Assembly: GCA_903970185.1 (NCBI GenBank)
Contig: CAJCIC010000095.1
Coordinates: forward strand, 1-59,861
Length of the DNA stretch: 59,861 nt
Reading direction: 5' to 3'
DNA from: Gammaproteobacteria bacterium
Lineage (GTDB): Bacteria; Pseudomonadota; Gammaproteobacteria; Burkholderiales; Burkholderiaceae_D
The position numbers and the translations under genes were made by a program. Below the pieces are notes generated by a model. The model ran no database searches, had not been told where the DNA came from, and was given only the letters and a program-made list of their open reading frames with translations. Below, piece by piece: positions 18,162-27,328 of this stretch. Position 1 is the stretch's first letter. The number at the start of each line of letters is the position of its first letter.

Positions 18162-18830
18162 ATGTGCGCGAACTACAGTCCGACGCGCGCCGAACGCCTC
18201 GCGGCCTTTGGCGCATGGGTCGGCGCAGCGCCTGACATCAGCGACGAAGTTTATCCGGGGGATTTCGCGCCGATCGCGCGCAATGGCATTGACGGCGGTC
18301 TTTGTCTTGCCACCTTTGGCATGATTCCGCAGTGGGCCGCGCCCAAACTGGCGCGCATGACCTATAACGCCCGCGCCGAGACGGTGCACCAAAAGCCGTC
18401 GTATCGGGGCGCATGGCGCAACCGCCAGTTCTGCATCATTCCGGTCGAGCGTGTCTACGAGCCCAACTATGAGAGCGGGCGTGCCATACGCTATGCGATC
18501 GCAGCCGCAGACGGCAAGCCGCTCGGGCTTGCCGGCCTCTGGGAGCAACGCATCGAAGCAGGCAGCGACATCCCGGCCATTTCCTTTACCATGCTGACGG
18601 TCAACGCCGATCACCACCCGGTGATGCGGCGCCTGTTCCGTCCCGAGGAAGAAAAGCGCATGACGGTCATTCTCGATGCCGCTGATTACGACAGGTGGCT
18701 TGGCGCTAACGAGTCGCAGGCGCGCGATCTGTTGCGCTGCTTCGCAGCCGAGCGGCTCACGCTCACCGCCGCGCCGCGGCCGCCGCGCAGCAAGCCGGCA
18801 CAAGCCGATGCGGAGCCGTCCCTGTTCTAG
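18162..18830 (+). CDS. SOS response-associated peptidase family protein (SRAP, YedK/HMCES type)
   Basis: The protein begins MCANYSPT. Removal of Met exposes Cys2, the residue that in this family forms a thiazolidine crosslink with abasic sites in single-stranded DNA. Other conserved parts are NARAET (about 70-75), the Glu in IIPVERVYEPNY and the His in TVNADHHPVMRR. By family knowledge it shields abasic sites at forks. At 222 aa it is of usual length. It starts 18 bases after dsbD, past a run of seven T, and could be read from the same transcript. Confidence 0.9.
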   Translation: MCANYSPTRAERLAAFGAWVGAAPDISDEVYPGDFAPIARNGIDGGLCLATFGMIPQWAAPKLARMTYNARAETVHQKPSYRGAWRNRQFCIIPVERVYEPNYESGRAIRYAIAAADGKPLGLAGLWEQRIEAGSDIPAISFTMLTVNADHHPVMRRLFRPEEEKRMTVILDAADYDRWLGANESQARDLLRCFAAERLTLTAAPRPPRSKPAQADAEPSLF

Positions 18831-18896
18831 CGCGATGGCGTTCGTGGCCCCGGTTGGTACGGATATTGCAGTGCAACATGGGTCCTTGGGATACAC

Positions 18897-19883
18897 ATGA
18901 AAATTGCACTTGCACTACAAGGCGGCGGCGCTCACGGGGCCTACACATGGGGTGTTTTGGACCGGTTGCTCGAATATCCGGGGCTCAAGGTCGCAGCCGT
19001 AAGCGGAGCCAGCGCGGGCGCGGTCAACGCCATCGCGTTGGCCGAAGGCTGGCGCCTTGGCAAGGCCGAAGGCGCCAAAGACAAGCTCAATGCCGTCTGG
19101 AGTGCCATCGCCACTGAGCGAGCGCCCTCGCACCTGTTCGGCTTGCCCCTGCCTGGCGCCAATTTCGAGCTTCAGCATGCAGCGCTTCGGCACGCCTTCG
19201 AATGGACGCGCTGGATGACCCCCGAGCAGCTCAATCCGCTTGACATCGATCCCCTGCGCGCCGTGCTTGACGCGCAGATCGACTTCGAGGGGCTGGCGCG
19301 CGCGAAAGACATGCACCTTTTCATCTCGGCCACCGACATCGAGTCGCGCAAGGCGCGCATTTTTCGTCGCGCCGAAATTTCCCGCGACGTCATCCTCGCC
19401 TCGTCGTGCCTGCCCCATCTGCACCGAAGCGTGCTGATCGATGGGCGCAGGTACTGGGACGGCGGCCTGAGTTCGAATCCACCGCTTTGGCCCTTGATCA
19501 TCGACGCTGCCACAAACCATATCGTTCTGGTCCGTTTGACCGGTGCAGCCGGCAAGGCCGAGCCCCTGAACATCAACGATATCCGCGCCGAACTCGAACA
19601 GCTCAGTTTCGAGGCGCCATTGATGGCCGAGTTGTCCTCGATCGACGCGGCGCGAAGTCTGGCCAGGCAGAGCCTGATGCCGTTTGGCCGCCTTGAGACA
19701 CGCTTGCGGGCCCTAAGACTTGACACCATCGGCTCGCCCGAGTGGCTGGGCCAGCTCGATCCGGTCAGTCGCGCCGATACCGCATCGGCTTTTCTCGCCC
19801 AGTTGCGCGAACGCGGCAGGCAAGCCGCCAGCGACTGGCTGCAGCAGATCAGCGCCCACCTCGAAGCCGGCGCAGCGTCCTGA
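18897..19883 (+). CDS. Patatin-like phospholipase, 328 aa
   Basis: All patatin landmarks are present: the glycine-rich oxyanion loop LQGGGAHGAYTWGVLD (about 7-22), nucleophile Ser39 in GASAG, and the catalytic Asp188 in DGGLSSNPP. No signal peptide, so the enzyme is probably cytoplasmic or peripheral. It likely hydrolyses acyl ester bonds of lipids or a related polymer; similar proteins exist in many Burkholderiales but the physiological substrate is unclear. It follows the SRAP gene by about 66 bases. Confidence 0.9.
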   Translation: MKIALALQGGGAHGAYTWGVLDRLLEYPGLKVAAVSGASAGAVNAIALAEGWRLGKAEGAKDKLNAVWSAIATERAPSHLFGLPLPGANFELQHAALRHAFEWTRWMTPEQLNPLDIDPLRAVLDAQIDFEGLARAKDMHLFISATDIESRKARIFRRAEISRDVILASSCLPHLHRSVLIDGRRYWDGGLSSNPPLWPLIIDAATNHIVLVRLTGAAGKAEPLNINDIRAELEQLSFEAPLMAELSSIDAARSLARQSLMPFGRLETRLRALRLDTIGSPEWLGQLDPVSRADTASAFLAQLRERGRQAASDWLQQISAHLEAGAAS

Positions 19884-20076
19884 GCGCAAGGCGGCCGAAA
19901 AGCGCGACACGGGTGCCAACGTACGCCCCGCCCTGAAAATGGACCCGCAGTCGCCGTTTACGCTACGATGAATCATAATTTCGCTGATTCAAGAACCCAA
20001 GGAAAGGCACTGCGCGGCTTCGCCTGACAGCGCGAACCTGTTCTGCTACAGACGCTGCGCGCCACAGATTTCTTCG

Positions 20077-20595
20077 ATGATGCCCGCCGATGCTGATGGA
20101 CTTCTACTGCCGCGACCGACCGATTATTGCGTTGCCGCATTCGGCACGTGGATCATCTGGCTGCTAGCGACCGGGCTCGCCGCTGCCGCCCTGTCGTTCA
20201 CCGGGGTGTTCGCAGGCCTTAAGGTGGGCGGCTTCGCCCAGGGTCTTGGCATGATGCCGCTATCCGGCCTCGGACTGCTGCTGCTCGTCGCGCTGCAATT
20301 CGTGATTGAGCCTGTCATCGTGCGCATCCTGCTTCGTTACGGACTCGCGCGCATCGCGATTTTCATGCTCGCCCATGGCGTTGTGTGGCTCGCACTGGCG
20401 CTCTTGCCGATCGGGCTTCTGTTCGGTATGAAAGGTGTCTTGCGTGAAATGGGCTGGCTGACGCTTTTCCTGTTGTGGGGGGGATGGAACTGGTTCGCGC
20501 TGGCCTTGCGTCCGCTGCGGCGCGCGCGTCGTGCCGAGATGTCGGTAGAGGCGAATAACGCCGGCCACGGCATGAATCCCTCCGCAGTGGTGTGA
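20077..20595 (+). CDS. Membrane protein, 172 aa, unknown
   Basis: About four hydrophobic segments (roughly residues 22-45, 60-78, 88-115 and 122-142) predict an inner-membrane protein, with a basic cluster RPLRRARRAE after the last helix. Two ATG codons in a row at 20077 leave the exact start open by one residue. Its stop overlaps the GTG start of the next gene by GTGA, so it is co-translated with the c-di-GMP protein and may be its membrane partner; that link is inference. No family recognised. Confidence 0.65.
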   Translation: MMPADADGLLLPRPTDYCVAAFGTWIIWLLATGLAAAALSFTGVFAGLKVGGFAQGLGMMPLSGLGLLLLVALQFVIEPVIVRILLRYGLARIAIFMLAHGVVWLALALLPIGLLFGMKGVLREMGWLTLFLLWGGWNWFALALRPLRRARRAEMSVEANNAGHGMNPSAVV

Positions 20596-22430
20596 GCGTG
20601 GCCGCGAACACGCGTGAGCCCTTTTCACACGGCCCGCTGTATGCCGTGTTTCAGCCGGTCATTTCCTTGAAGAGCGGCAGCATCCTCGGCTACGAAGGGC
20701 TGATTCGTGGTCGACCCGGAACCGAGCTTGAAATGCCGATCGCGCTATTTGCCAAGGCGCGCGCTGCAAACCGCGTCGCCCGGCTCGAGGTGCGCTGCAT
20801 CCACACGGTGTTGTCATCGTTCGCCCGACTCAAGCTTAAGGGCAAGGTGTTCTTGAACGTCGGCCCGGAGATGTTCGAAGTCGACGAGTTCCCGCGCGAG
20901 CGGATCTTCGCCAATCTCGCGCGCCTTGGACTCTCGCCAGGCAGGGTTGTGATCGAAGTTACCGAGAATGCCCAGGTGGTCAACCAGATGTCGATCTACG
21001 ATGCATTGCGCGCGGCGCGCAAGATGGGCTTCGAGGTCGCCATCGACGATCTCGGCGAAGGTTATGCAAGCCTGCGCCTGTGGTCGGAACTCCAGCCTGA
21101 CTATGTCAAGATCGACCAGCACTTCGTGCGCGACGTGCATCTTGACCCGGTCAAGTTCCAGTTCGTGCGCACCATTCGCCAGTTGTCCTTTGCGGTCGGC
21201 ACCAAGGTCATCGGCGAAGGCATCGAGTCTGCAGCGGAATTGCGCGTGCTGCGGGATCTGGGCGTGGAATTCGGACAGGGCTATCTCTTTGCGCCACCTG
21301 TGAGTGAACCGAGCGGTGCGCTGCAGCCTGCCGCGGCGCGCCTTCTGGCTGGACGGCTGACGCACTCGACGCTGTTTCAGGATTCGACGCGCGCCGTGCG
21401 TCTTGCCGATCTCGCCGTGCCAGTCATGGCCATTGACCCTGACGCCAGCATCAGTTCGGTCAGGGAACGCATGCTGGCTGAACCCGATCGCATCGGTTTG
21501 CCTGTGGTCAAGGATGAATCGCCTAAAGGCGTGGTCATGCGCGATGCCATCCTCGCCTTGGCTCATCGACGCGAGAAGCGAGACTGCATGGCCTTTGTCG
21601 ATCCGCGGGCGCTGCAGCTTGACGGTGCCATGTCACTGAAGGACGCGGCAACGCTTTTGGCCGAAAGTGATGCGCAGCGCTTTCTGATGCCTTTCATCGT
21701 GACCGAGCACGGACGCTATCGGGGCCTGTGTACGGCGCAGGAGGTGCTCGCAGCGCTCGGCCAGCAGTTGCACGCGAGCGAGCGCCAGCCGCATCCGCTG
21801 ACCGGGTTGATGGGTATTGCACCGCTTGAGACGGAGCTCGCGAGGCTCGTCGTCGAGCGCCAGCCTTTTGTTGCCGCCTGGCTCGATATCCGTCACCTGC
21901 AGGCCTACAACCAGGCCTTGGGCTATGCGCGTGGAGACAATCTGATCCGCTACACTGCCATCGTGATTGCGGCGTTTTGTGACGAGCATCTGGATTTGCC
22001 GGTGCACGGCGGAGGGGGGCGTTTCATGCTGATCATGCGTCACCCGGACTGGCGCGCGCGGGTCAATGCCATGGTCGCGCACTTCGACGCGGGCTTGTCC
22101 GCATTCGTTGGCGAAGAAGACGAAGCGCGCGGCGGCTTTGAAAGCGTTGCCCGCGATGCCGCGCATCGCTTCTACCCGTTGCCCGCGCTCGCCGTCGGCG
22201 TCGTCGATGCGGCGCGCAGCCGATTTCTGAACCACAGCCATCTTCTTGACGCCATGCTCACGGCCAACCTCGAAGCCAAGAAGGCTGCAGCCAGCGCCGT
22301 CTTCGTCGAGCGGCGCGCACCGATTGACAGCAGTCGCGTGGCGCTCGGTCGGGGGACCGGGGCGGCCACGTCCTGGCGCACGGAAAAGCCGCCGCTAAGC
22401 GAGGCTTCCCAGTCGCATGATGCAACCTGA
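20592..22430 (+). CDS. EAL-CBS-degenerate GGDEF protein, 612 aa
   Basis: A cytoplasmic c-di-GMP protein. The EAL phosphodiesterase domain (about 14-245) keeps the main metal and catalytic positions: E35 in EGL, N89 in FLNV, the Glu of VTEN, D152-D153 in DDLGEGYASL, K173 and GEGIES. A CBS-domain pair follows (about 265-390). The last domain (about 400-560) is of GGDEF type but the signature reads GGGGRF, so cyclase activity is lost. The likely role is c-di-GMP breakdown with a ligand-sensing CBS module. It starts with GTG, overlapping the membrane-protein gene. Confidence 0.88.
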   Translation: MSVAANTREPFSHGPLYAVFQPVISLKSGSILGYEGLIRGRPGTELEMPIALFAKARAANRVARLEVRCIHTVLSSFARLKLKGKVFLNVGPEMFEVDEFPRERIFANLARLGLSPGRVVIEVTENAQVVNQMSIYDALRAARKMGFEVAIDDLGEGYASLRLWSELQPDYVKIDQHFVRDVHLDPVKFQFVRTIRQLSFAVGTKVIGEGIESAAELRVLRDLGVEFGQGYLFAPPVSEPSGALQPAAARLLAGRLTHSTLFQDSTRAVRLADLAVPVMAIDPDASISSVRERMLAEPDRIGLPVVKDESPKGVVMRDAILALAHRREKRDCMAFVDPRALQLDGAMSLKDAATLLAESDAQRFLMPFIVTEHGRYRGLCTAQEVLAALGQQLHASERQPHPLTGLMGIAPLETELARLVVERQPFVAAWLDIRHLQAYNQALGYARGDNLIRYTAIVIAAFCDEHLDLPVHGGGGRFMLIMRHPDWRARVNAMVAHFDAGLSAFVGEEDEARGGFESVARDAAHRFYPLPALAVGVVDAARSRFLNHSHLLDAMLTANLEAKKAAASAVFVERRAPIDSSRVALGRGTGAATSWRTEKPPLSEASQSHDAT

Positions 22431-22521
22431 TTCAAAGCGGCGAAGCCCCGCCCCATGCACGCATGCGCATCAGCACTGTCTCAACTCCCTATCCCGACAT
22501 TCCGACTTCTCATGGTTGAAT

Positions 22522-23004
22522 ATGACAAAAACTTGCAGTGCGGTAGTGGTAATGCTTTTCCTCGCGTTCTGCATCGAGCCCGCCATGGCGCAGACGCAAG
22601 ATGCCCACTCGGAAGCGGAGGCGGCAAGGCTGATGCTCGAAAACCAGGCCATCCTTGAAGTCACAGCCTTGCGCTGCAAGACCCGGTTTCCGGATGCGGT
22701 GACGGCAATTGACACCTGGCTTGGCGCCTGGCGCGCCCAGCAGGCACCGCTGGTTGCTGCAGCCGAGCAAATCAACGCGAAAAGCACTGACCCGAGTCTT
22801 GCCGCGATGCGGCGCGATCGTGCCGATGCGCAGATTGCTCCTGTCTTTGGCGGCAAGGCGTCGACGGCTCAGTTGCAGGTGTTTTGCGAAGGACTCTTCG
22901 CACCGGGGACGCAAGACAGCCTGCGCGCAAGTCAGCCCGAGACGGTCAGGTATCTGACTGAAGCGCACGCGCGCATGGTGCGCAACGGCGAATTGCCGAA
23001 CTGA
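22522..23004 (+). CDS. Periplasmic protein, 160 aa, unknown
   Basis: A signal peptide is clear: MTKTCSAVVVMLFLAFCIEP, cleaved near AMAQ. The mature part is helical with two Cys residues (LRCKT and VFCEG) about 90 residues apart that may form a disulfide. No family is recognised. The ATG at 22522 is chosen since it starts the signal peptide; longer readings would bury it. It is convergent with the transporter gene that follows. Confidence 0.6.
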   Translation: MTKTCSAVVVMLFLAFCIEPAMAQTQDAHSEAEAARLMLENQAILEVTALRCKTRFPDAVTAIDTWLGAWRAQQAPLVAAAEQINAKSTDPSLAAMRRDRADAQIAPVFGGKASTAQLQVFCEGLFAPGTQDSLRASQPETVRYLTEAHARMVRNGELPN

Positions 23005-23063
23005 GCGTGACACAGCAGTGCGGCCCGGCCCTGCCAGGCGGCACGGCCGTCGCAGCTGCACCG

Positions 23064-24728
23064 CTAGAACAGCACGACGGCCTTCGACAGGGTAATCATG
23101 ACGCCCCAGGCCAGCGGGATCAGGACCACGCCCCACGCAAGGACCAACGCCAACGTGCCGCTTGACTCGTCCTTTGTTACGACCAGAGTGTCGGTGGCAT
23201 TTTGAGCCGCCTTGTCATGGGCAAGGCGACGCTCGGCTTCAAGCTCTTCCGGCGTCATGTAGTTCTTCGGATTCACCGGCCGGATCATCAGGTTGCAGAC
23301 GAGCCCGACAAACAGCAGGCCGGCGAGGATATACATGGTGAAGTCATAGACTTGCGCACGTGGCACGCCGTTGTCGATTTGCACCTGGCGGATGTAGTTG
23401 ACAAGCACCGGTCCGATGACGCCTGCGGTCGACCACGCCGTCAGCAGGCGCCCGTGAATGGCGCCCACCATCTGCGTGCCGAACATGTCCGCGAGGTAGG
23501 CGGGGATGGTCGCAAAGCCGCCGCCATACATCGACAGAATGACACCAAAGGCCAGAACGAAAAGGCCGCGCATGCCGGCCTGCGCAAGTGACGGTGCGCT
23601 CGCGTAGAGGATGATGCCCAGGATGAAGAACGTCGCGTAGGTCGCTTTTCTGCCAATGCGATCGGAAAGCGACGCCCAGAAAAACCGGCCGACGATATTG
23701 AACAGGCTCAGAAGGCCCGTGAAGCCTGCAGCAATCGCTGCAATCTGCGCCTTTTGCGTGGCGTTGAGCTCGGAAAATCCGGTCACGACACCGATCAGCC
23801 TGCCTCCGAAGACTTCCTGCAGCATCGGCGAGGCCATGGCGAGAACGCCAATGCCGGCTGACACGTTCATGCAAAGCACCATCCAGATCAGCCAGAATTG
23901 CGGCGTCTTCCAGGCCCGATCGAGATGGACCTGATGCGCGGTGCGCATGGCATCGGCCTGCTCCGATTTGGGCACGAAGCCGGCAGGCGCCCAGTTGCTC
24001 GCCGGAATGCGATAACCAAAGGCACCGCCTAACATGAACACCAGATAAATCACCGCAAACGCAAAGAGCGTCTGCCACACGCCCACCGAGTCGGCCGTTG
24101 CAAATGCTTTCATCATTTTGTCGGCCAGCGGCGCACCGATCATCGCGCCACCGCCAAAGCCCATGATGGCCATGCCTGTGGCCATGCCGCGCCGATCCGG
24201 GAACCACTTGATGAGCGTTGACACCGGCGAGATGTAACCCAGGCCGAGGCCAATGCCGCCAAGCACGCCGCAGCCGACCCAGATCACCCACATCTGGTGC
24301 AGGTAGACGCCAAGCGCGCCCAGTGCCAAACCACCGGACCAGCAAAGCGCCGCGACGACACCGGCCTTGCGCGGGCCGACGCGCTCGAGCCAGCCGCCCC
24401 AAAGCGCCGCCGACACACCGAGGATGACAATGAAGATGGTGAAGGTGATCGACAGCATCGCGACCGTCCAGTCGCAGCTCGTCGTCGACAGCTGCGACAC
24501 CCAGGACATGTCCTTGTCGCAGGCGATCGGCTTGGCAATGCCCAGCGCGCGCGAGAGCGGCAGCCAGAACACCGAAAAGCCATAGGCCATGCCGATGCAA
24601 AGATGCACGGCAAGCGCTGCGGGGGGCACGAGCCAGCGATTGAAGCCTGGGCCGGCGACGGTGCGTTCCTTGGCCAGCAGGCCAAAGCCTTCGGGCGGCA
24701 AGGTGCCTGCGATCGATGTCGAACTCAT
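23064..24728 (-). CDS. OFA-family MFS transporter (oxalate/formate antiporter type)
   Basis: A 554-aa major facilitator with about twelve transmembrane segments plus a C-terminal hydrophobic extension. The family signature region GGGFATIPAYLADMFGTQMVGAIHGRLL is the part seen in OxlT-like carriers. A central loop holds MRTAHQVHLDRAW. Substrate is probably a small monocarboxylate or dicarboxylate, not decided by sequence. A GAGGAG ribosome binding site precedes the ATG at 24728. No catabolic genes sit beside it to reveal the substrate. Confidence 0.85.
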   Translation of the reverse strand: MSSTSIAGTLPPEGFGLLAKERTVAGPGFNRWLVPPAALAVHLCIGMAYGFSVFWLPLSRALGIAKPIACDKDMSWVSQLSTTSCDWTVAMLSITFTIFIVILGVSAALWGGWLERVGPRKAGVVAALCWSGGLALGALGVYLHQMWVIWVGCGVLGGIGLGLGYISPVSTLIKWFPDRRGMATGMAIMGFGGGAMIGAPLADKMMKAFATADSVGVWQTLFAFAVIYLVFMLGGAFGYRIPASNWAPAGFVPKSEQADAMRTAHQVHLDRAWKTPQFWLIWMVLCMNVSAGIGVLAMASPMLQEVFGGRLIGVVTGFSELNATQKAQIAAIAAGFTGLLSLFNIVGRFFWASLSDRIGRKATYATFFILGIILYASAPSLAQAGMRGLFVLAFGVILSMYGGGFATIPAYLADMFGTQMVGAIHGRLLTAWSTAGVIGPVLVNYIRQVQIDNGVPRAQVYDFTMYILAGLLFVGLVCNLMIRPVNPKNYMTPEELEAERRLAHDKAAQNATDTLVVTKDESSGTLALVLAWGVVLIPLAWGVMITLSKAVVLF

Positions 24729-24837
24729 GGGGGTCTCCTCGTATCACGCCTTTTTACATGCGGGCGCTTCGAGGCTGATTTTGACACCTGTGCGGTCTTC
24801 GGTGTGACCCTCGGAGTCAGTGTTTCCCCGATGGCAC

Positions 24838-24870
24838 AAAAAAAGCCGGGATCCGCGTCCCGGCTCTTTT
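24838..24870 (-). terminator. Intrinsic terminator of the small secreted-protein gene
   Basis: On the minus strand the stem AGCCGGGA / TCCCGGCT (24845-24852 with 24859-24866, loop of six) is followed by a run of eight T. It lies 13 bases past the stop of the gene at 24883-25239. Confidence 0.9.
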
Positions 24871-24882
24871 CCGCAGTGAAAC

Positions 24883-25239
24883 CTATTTGCCGATTTCCTT
24901 GCTCACGCCGTTTTCCTGCTGGTTCAGCGCACGCTTGTCGGCCCGGGTGATGTGGCCGTTGTCGTGTGAAGCCATGGTGCGTTCCTCGCTCCGGATGGCG
25001 TGGTCCTGGGCGTGCAGTGCCTGCGCCTGGCCCTTGCTGATCTGGCCATCCTGGCGCTCGGCGGCGATGCGCGCATTCTGGTTGGCAAGCCGACCGTTGA
25101 CTTCAGCGCGGCGCGGATGGGTTGCATCGAAACTGCCAGGCGCAGGCGCGACAGGCGCCGCGGCTGGCGTCTGGGCCAAAGCCGCGCAGGACGACATGAC
25201 AAGCGCTGCGCTGGCTGCGATGCGAAATAGGGTCTTCAT
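24883..25239 (-). CDS. Small secreted protein with two EF-hand-like repeats, 118 aa
   Basis: The signal peptide MKTLFRIAASAALVMSSCAA-LAQ leads into an Ala/Pro linker. Two similar Asp/Gly loops follow (AERQDGQISKGQA and MASHDNGHITRADKRA), each flanked by helices. The loops resemble short calcium-binding EF-hand or dockerin-like motifs, so metal binding is possible but not shown. GGAG precedes the ATG at 25239. A strong terminator follows, so the gene is likely monocistronic. Confidence 0.75.
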   Translation of the reverse strand: MKTLFRIAASAALVMSSCAALAQTPAAAPVAPAPGSFDATHPRRAEVNGRLANQNARIAAERQDGQISKGQAQALHAQDHAIRSEERTMASHDNGHITRADKRALNQQENGVSKEIGK

Positions 25240-25373
25240 GACATTCTCCAATGAGTCTTCGGGCGGCAGGGGTGAGCCGGTACGTGATTAAACGCCCTGA
25301 TGGCAGAAAGGTGAATGCAGGATTTGCAAAACTTTGTGACAGCTTGCGGTGATGCGTCGCAATGCGCAAGGTC

Positions 25374-26231
25374 TCAGAACTCGACCTCGTCGCCAGGCGC
25401 GAGGCTTAGGACCTTGGTCTCGGTCGCCCCGAGCGCCTTGATAAATTCGGCGGGCGTTCCCGCCAGTTGCGGTGTCGTGCCGTAGTGCATGGGAATGACA
25501 AAGCGCGGCTTGATCATGGTGCGCGTGGCAAAGGCGGCGTCTTCGGGATCGAGCACGAAGTGACCACCGATTGGAATCAGCAGCAGATCGGGCTTGTAAC
25601 GTTCGGCGATCAATTTCATGTCGCCAAAAAGGCCGGTGTCGCCCATGTCATAGATCACGAAACCATTTTCGAGGCGGATGATGTAGCCAACCGGCTCGCC
25701 ACCGGGATAGGTGGTGGGTTTTCCGGTGACAGGATCGGGCCAGAGCAATTCGGAGCTGTGCTCGGCATGCACTTGCGTGATCCTGACGCCCGCAAAGGGC
25801 GCGATGGTGCCGCCCTTGTTCATGCGCGGTGCAAGTTCGGGTGCAAGGATATTCAGGGTTTGCATGACCTGATCAAGCCCTGCGGGACCTACCACCGGCG
25901 CATTGTTCATGCGCGAGAGCGCCGGGGCGTCGGCGAAGTGGTCGTTGTGGGCATGCGTGACGAGGATCAGGTCGACCTTGCCCAGCGCTTCGAGCTTTTT
26001 GTACTGCTCTGGTGTTTTTGGATTGTTGATGAGATAGGGGTCAAGCACGATCACGTGTCCGTCAGGCGTAATCAGGCGGAACGCCGATTGGCCAAGCCAC
26101 AGCAGATGCGTCTTGCCGTCGGCCGCTTCGGCCACAGGTGCTACTGCGATCAATGACAGTGCCAGAAGACACAGGCAGGCGCGAGGCGAGCCAAGGCGCC
26201 TGACCAAATCAAGAAAGTGGCGAAGTTGCAT
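25374..26231 (-). CDS. Exported metallo-beta-lactamase-fold hydrolase, 285 aa
   Basis: The N-terminal signal peptide (LRHFLDLVRRLG followed by a hydrophobic core to about residue 38) is followed by a metallo-beta-lactamase fold of the UPF0173 kind. The metal motif is THAHNDHFAD (about 96-105). Further metal ligands are likely in VHAEHSSE, DMGDTGLFGD and MHYGTTPQ. By fold it hydrolyses an ester or phosphoester bond in the periplasm; the substrate is unknown. The ATG at 26231 is used. It diverges from the GNAT gene. Confidence 0.8.
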   Translation of the reverse strand: MQLRHFLDLVRRLGSPRACLCLLALSLIAVAPVAEAADGKTHLLWLGQSAFRLITPDGHVIVLDPYLINNPKTPEQYKKLEALGKVDLILVTHAHNDHFADAPALSRMNNAPVVGPAGLDQVMQTLNILAPELAPRMNKGGTIAPFAGVRITQVHAEHSSELLWPDPVTGKPTTYPGGEPVGYIIRLENGFVIYDMGDTGLFGDMKLIAERYKPDLLLIPIGGHFVLDPEDAAFATRTMIKPRFVIPMHYGTTPQLAGTPAEFIKALGATETKVLSLAPGDEVEF

Positions 26232-26302
26232 CAATTTGCCCCGGTCCTTTCGAATCGGAGCGATGATATGCTCAAATTTGCATTCCCGCTTCTGGCGCAG
26301 TC

Positions 26303-26773
26303 ATGATCATCCCGAGTTCCATCGTGCTTGCGACCGCAGCCGATGTAAAGACCATCGCAGCGATGTCACGCGACACGATCGAGCAAGGCTTGCCCTGGCG
26401 CTATACGCCCGCGCGCGTGGCCAAGCTGCTAAATGAAGCCGAGGTCAACCTGATCGTTGCCCGCGATGCCACCGAGCTGATCGGATTTGGCGCCATGCGT
26501 TACGCCGACGAGGAAGCGCACCTGCATCTTCTTGCCGTGGCACCCGCCAGAAGGCGCAGCGGCGTTGGCGCTGCGCTCCTGCGCTGGCTCGAAGAGTCTG
26601 CGCTCACCGCTGGCATTGGCATCGTCTCGCTCGAGGCGCGAGTCGACAATCAGGCGGCACGCGCCTTCTATGTTGCGCGCGGATATAGCGAGGTCGCGTT
26701 CTTGCGCGGCTACTATCTTGGCCGCGCCGACGGCGTCAGGCTGTCCAAGGATCTGTTTGGCAGCGCGAGCTAG
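26303..26773 (+). CDS. GNAT-family N-acetyltransferase, 156 aa
   Basis: GNAT fold with the acetyl-CoA pyrophosphate-binding loop in [23 protein letters not shown] and the later motif [18 protein letters not shown] typical of RimI-like enzymes. The acceptor, perhaps a protein N-terminus or small amine, is not indicated. It is convergent with apt, the two stop codons sharing CTAG. Confidence 0.85.
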   Translation: MIIPSSIVLATAADVKTIAAMSRDTIEQGLPWRYTPARVAKLLNEAEVNLIVARDATELIGFGAMRYADEEAHLHLLAVAPARRRSGVGAALLRWLEESALTAGIGIVSLEARVDNQAARAFYVARGYSEVAFLRGYYLGRADGVRLSKDLFGSAS

Positions 26774-27324
26774 TGGCCGCCAAAGCTGCAGACCGTAAAT
26801 AGCGCAATGCCCGATTCGGCCAGAAGGCGCGAGCCGCCGAGTTCTGGCAGATCGATGATCGCCGCGCCTTCAACGACATGTGCGCCAAGCCGGCGCAAGA
26901 GCCGCGCTGCCGCGAGCATGGTGCCGCCGGTTGCGATCAGATCATCCACCAGCAGTACGCGCTCGCCTGGCGCGCAGGCATCGGAATGCAATTCGATCGT
27001 GGCGCTGCCGTATTCGAGCTGGTACTCCTCGGAGAGCGTGCTGTAGGGCAGCTTGCCTTTTTTCCGGACCGGAATGAAGCCGACGTTGAGCTCATGCGCG
27101 ATGACCGCCCCAAGGATGAATCCGCGCGCATCGATGCCTGCGACGGCATCGATGTCGTGATCGATGTAACGCTGGATGAAGCAGTCAATCAGGATGCGAA
27201 AGGTCTTGCGCTCGGACAAGAGTGGCGTGATGTCGCGAAACATGACGCCCTTTTGTGGCCAGTCGGGCACGGTGCGCACGCGCGCGGCGATGTACGCGCC
27301 AGGCGCGTCGATGGGATCGGTCAT
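26770..27324 (-). CDS. apt: Adenine phosphoribosyltransferase
   Basis: A 184-aa type I phosphoribosyltransferase. It turns adenine and PRPP into AMP for purine salvage. The PRPP-binding motif [14 protein letters not shown] is near residue 125, and the family-specific start [14 protein letters not shown] and [10 protein letters not shown] are conserved. It is downstream of the large GGDEF/EAL gene by 4 bases, so both may share a transcript. Its stop overlaps that of the GNAT gene. Confidence 0.95.
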   Translation of the reverse strand: MTDPIDAPGAYIAARVRTVPDWPQKGVMFRDITPLLSERKTFRILIDCFIQRYIDHDIDAVAGIDARGFILGAVIAHELNVGFIPVRKKGKLPYSTLSEEYQLEYGSATIELHSDACAPGERVLLVDDLIATGGTMLAAARLLRRLGAHVVEGAAIIDLPELGGSRLLAESGIALFTVCSFGGH

Positions 27325-27328
27325 GCAC

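Noticed and set aside
24883..25251. TTG start four codons upstream for the small secreted protein
   Set aside because: The ATG at 25239 has a better placed GGAG and begins directly with the signal peptide.
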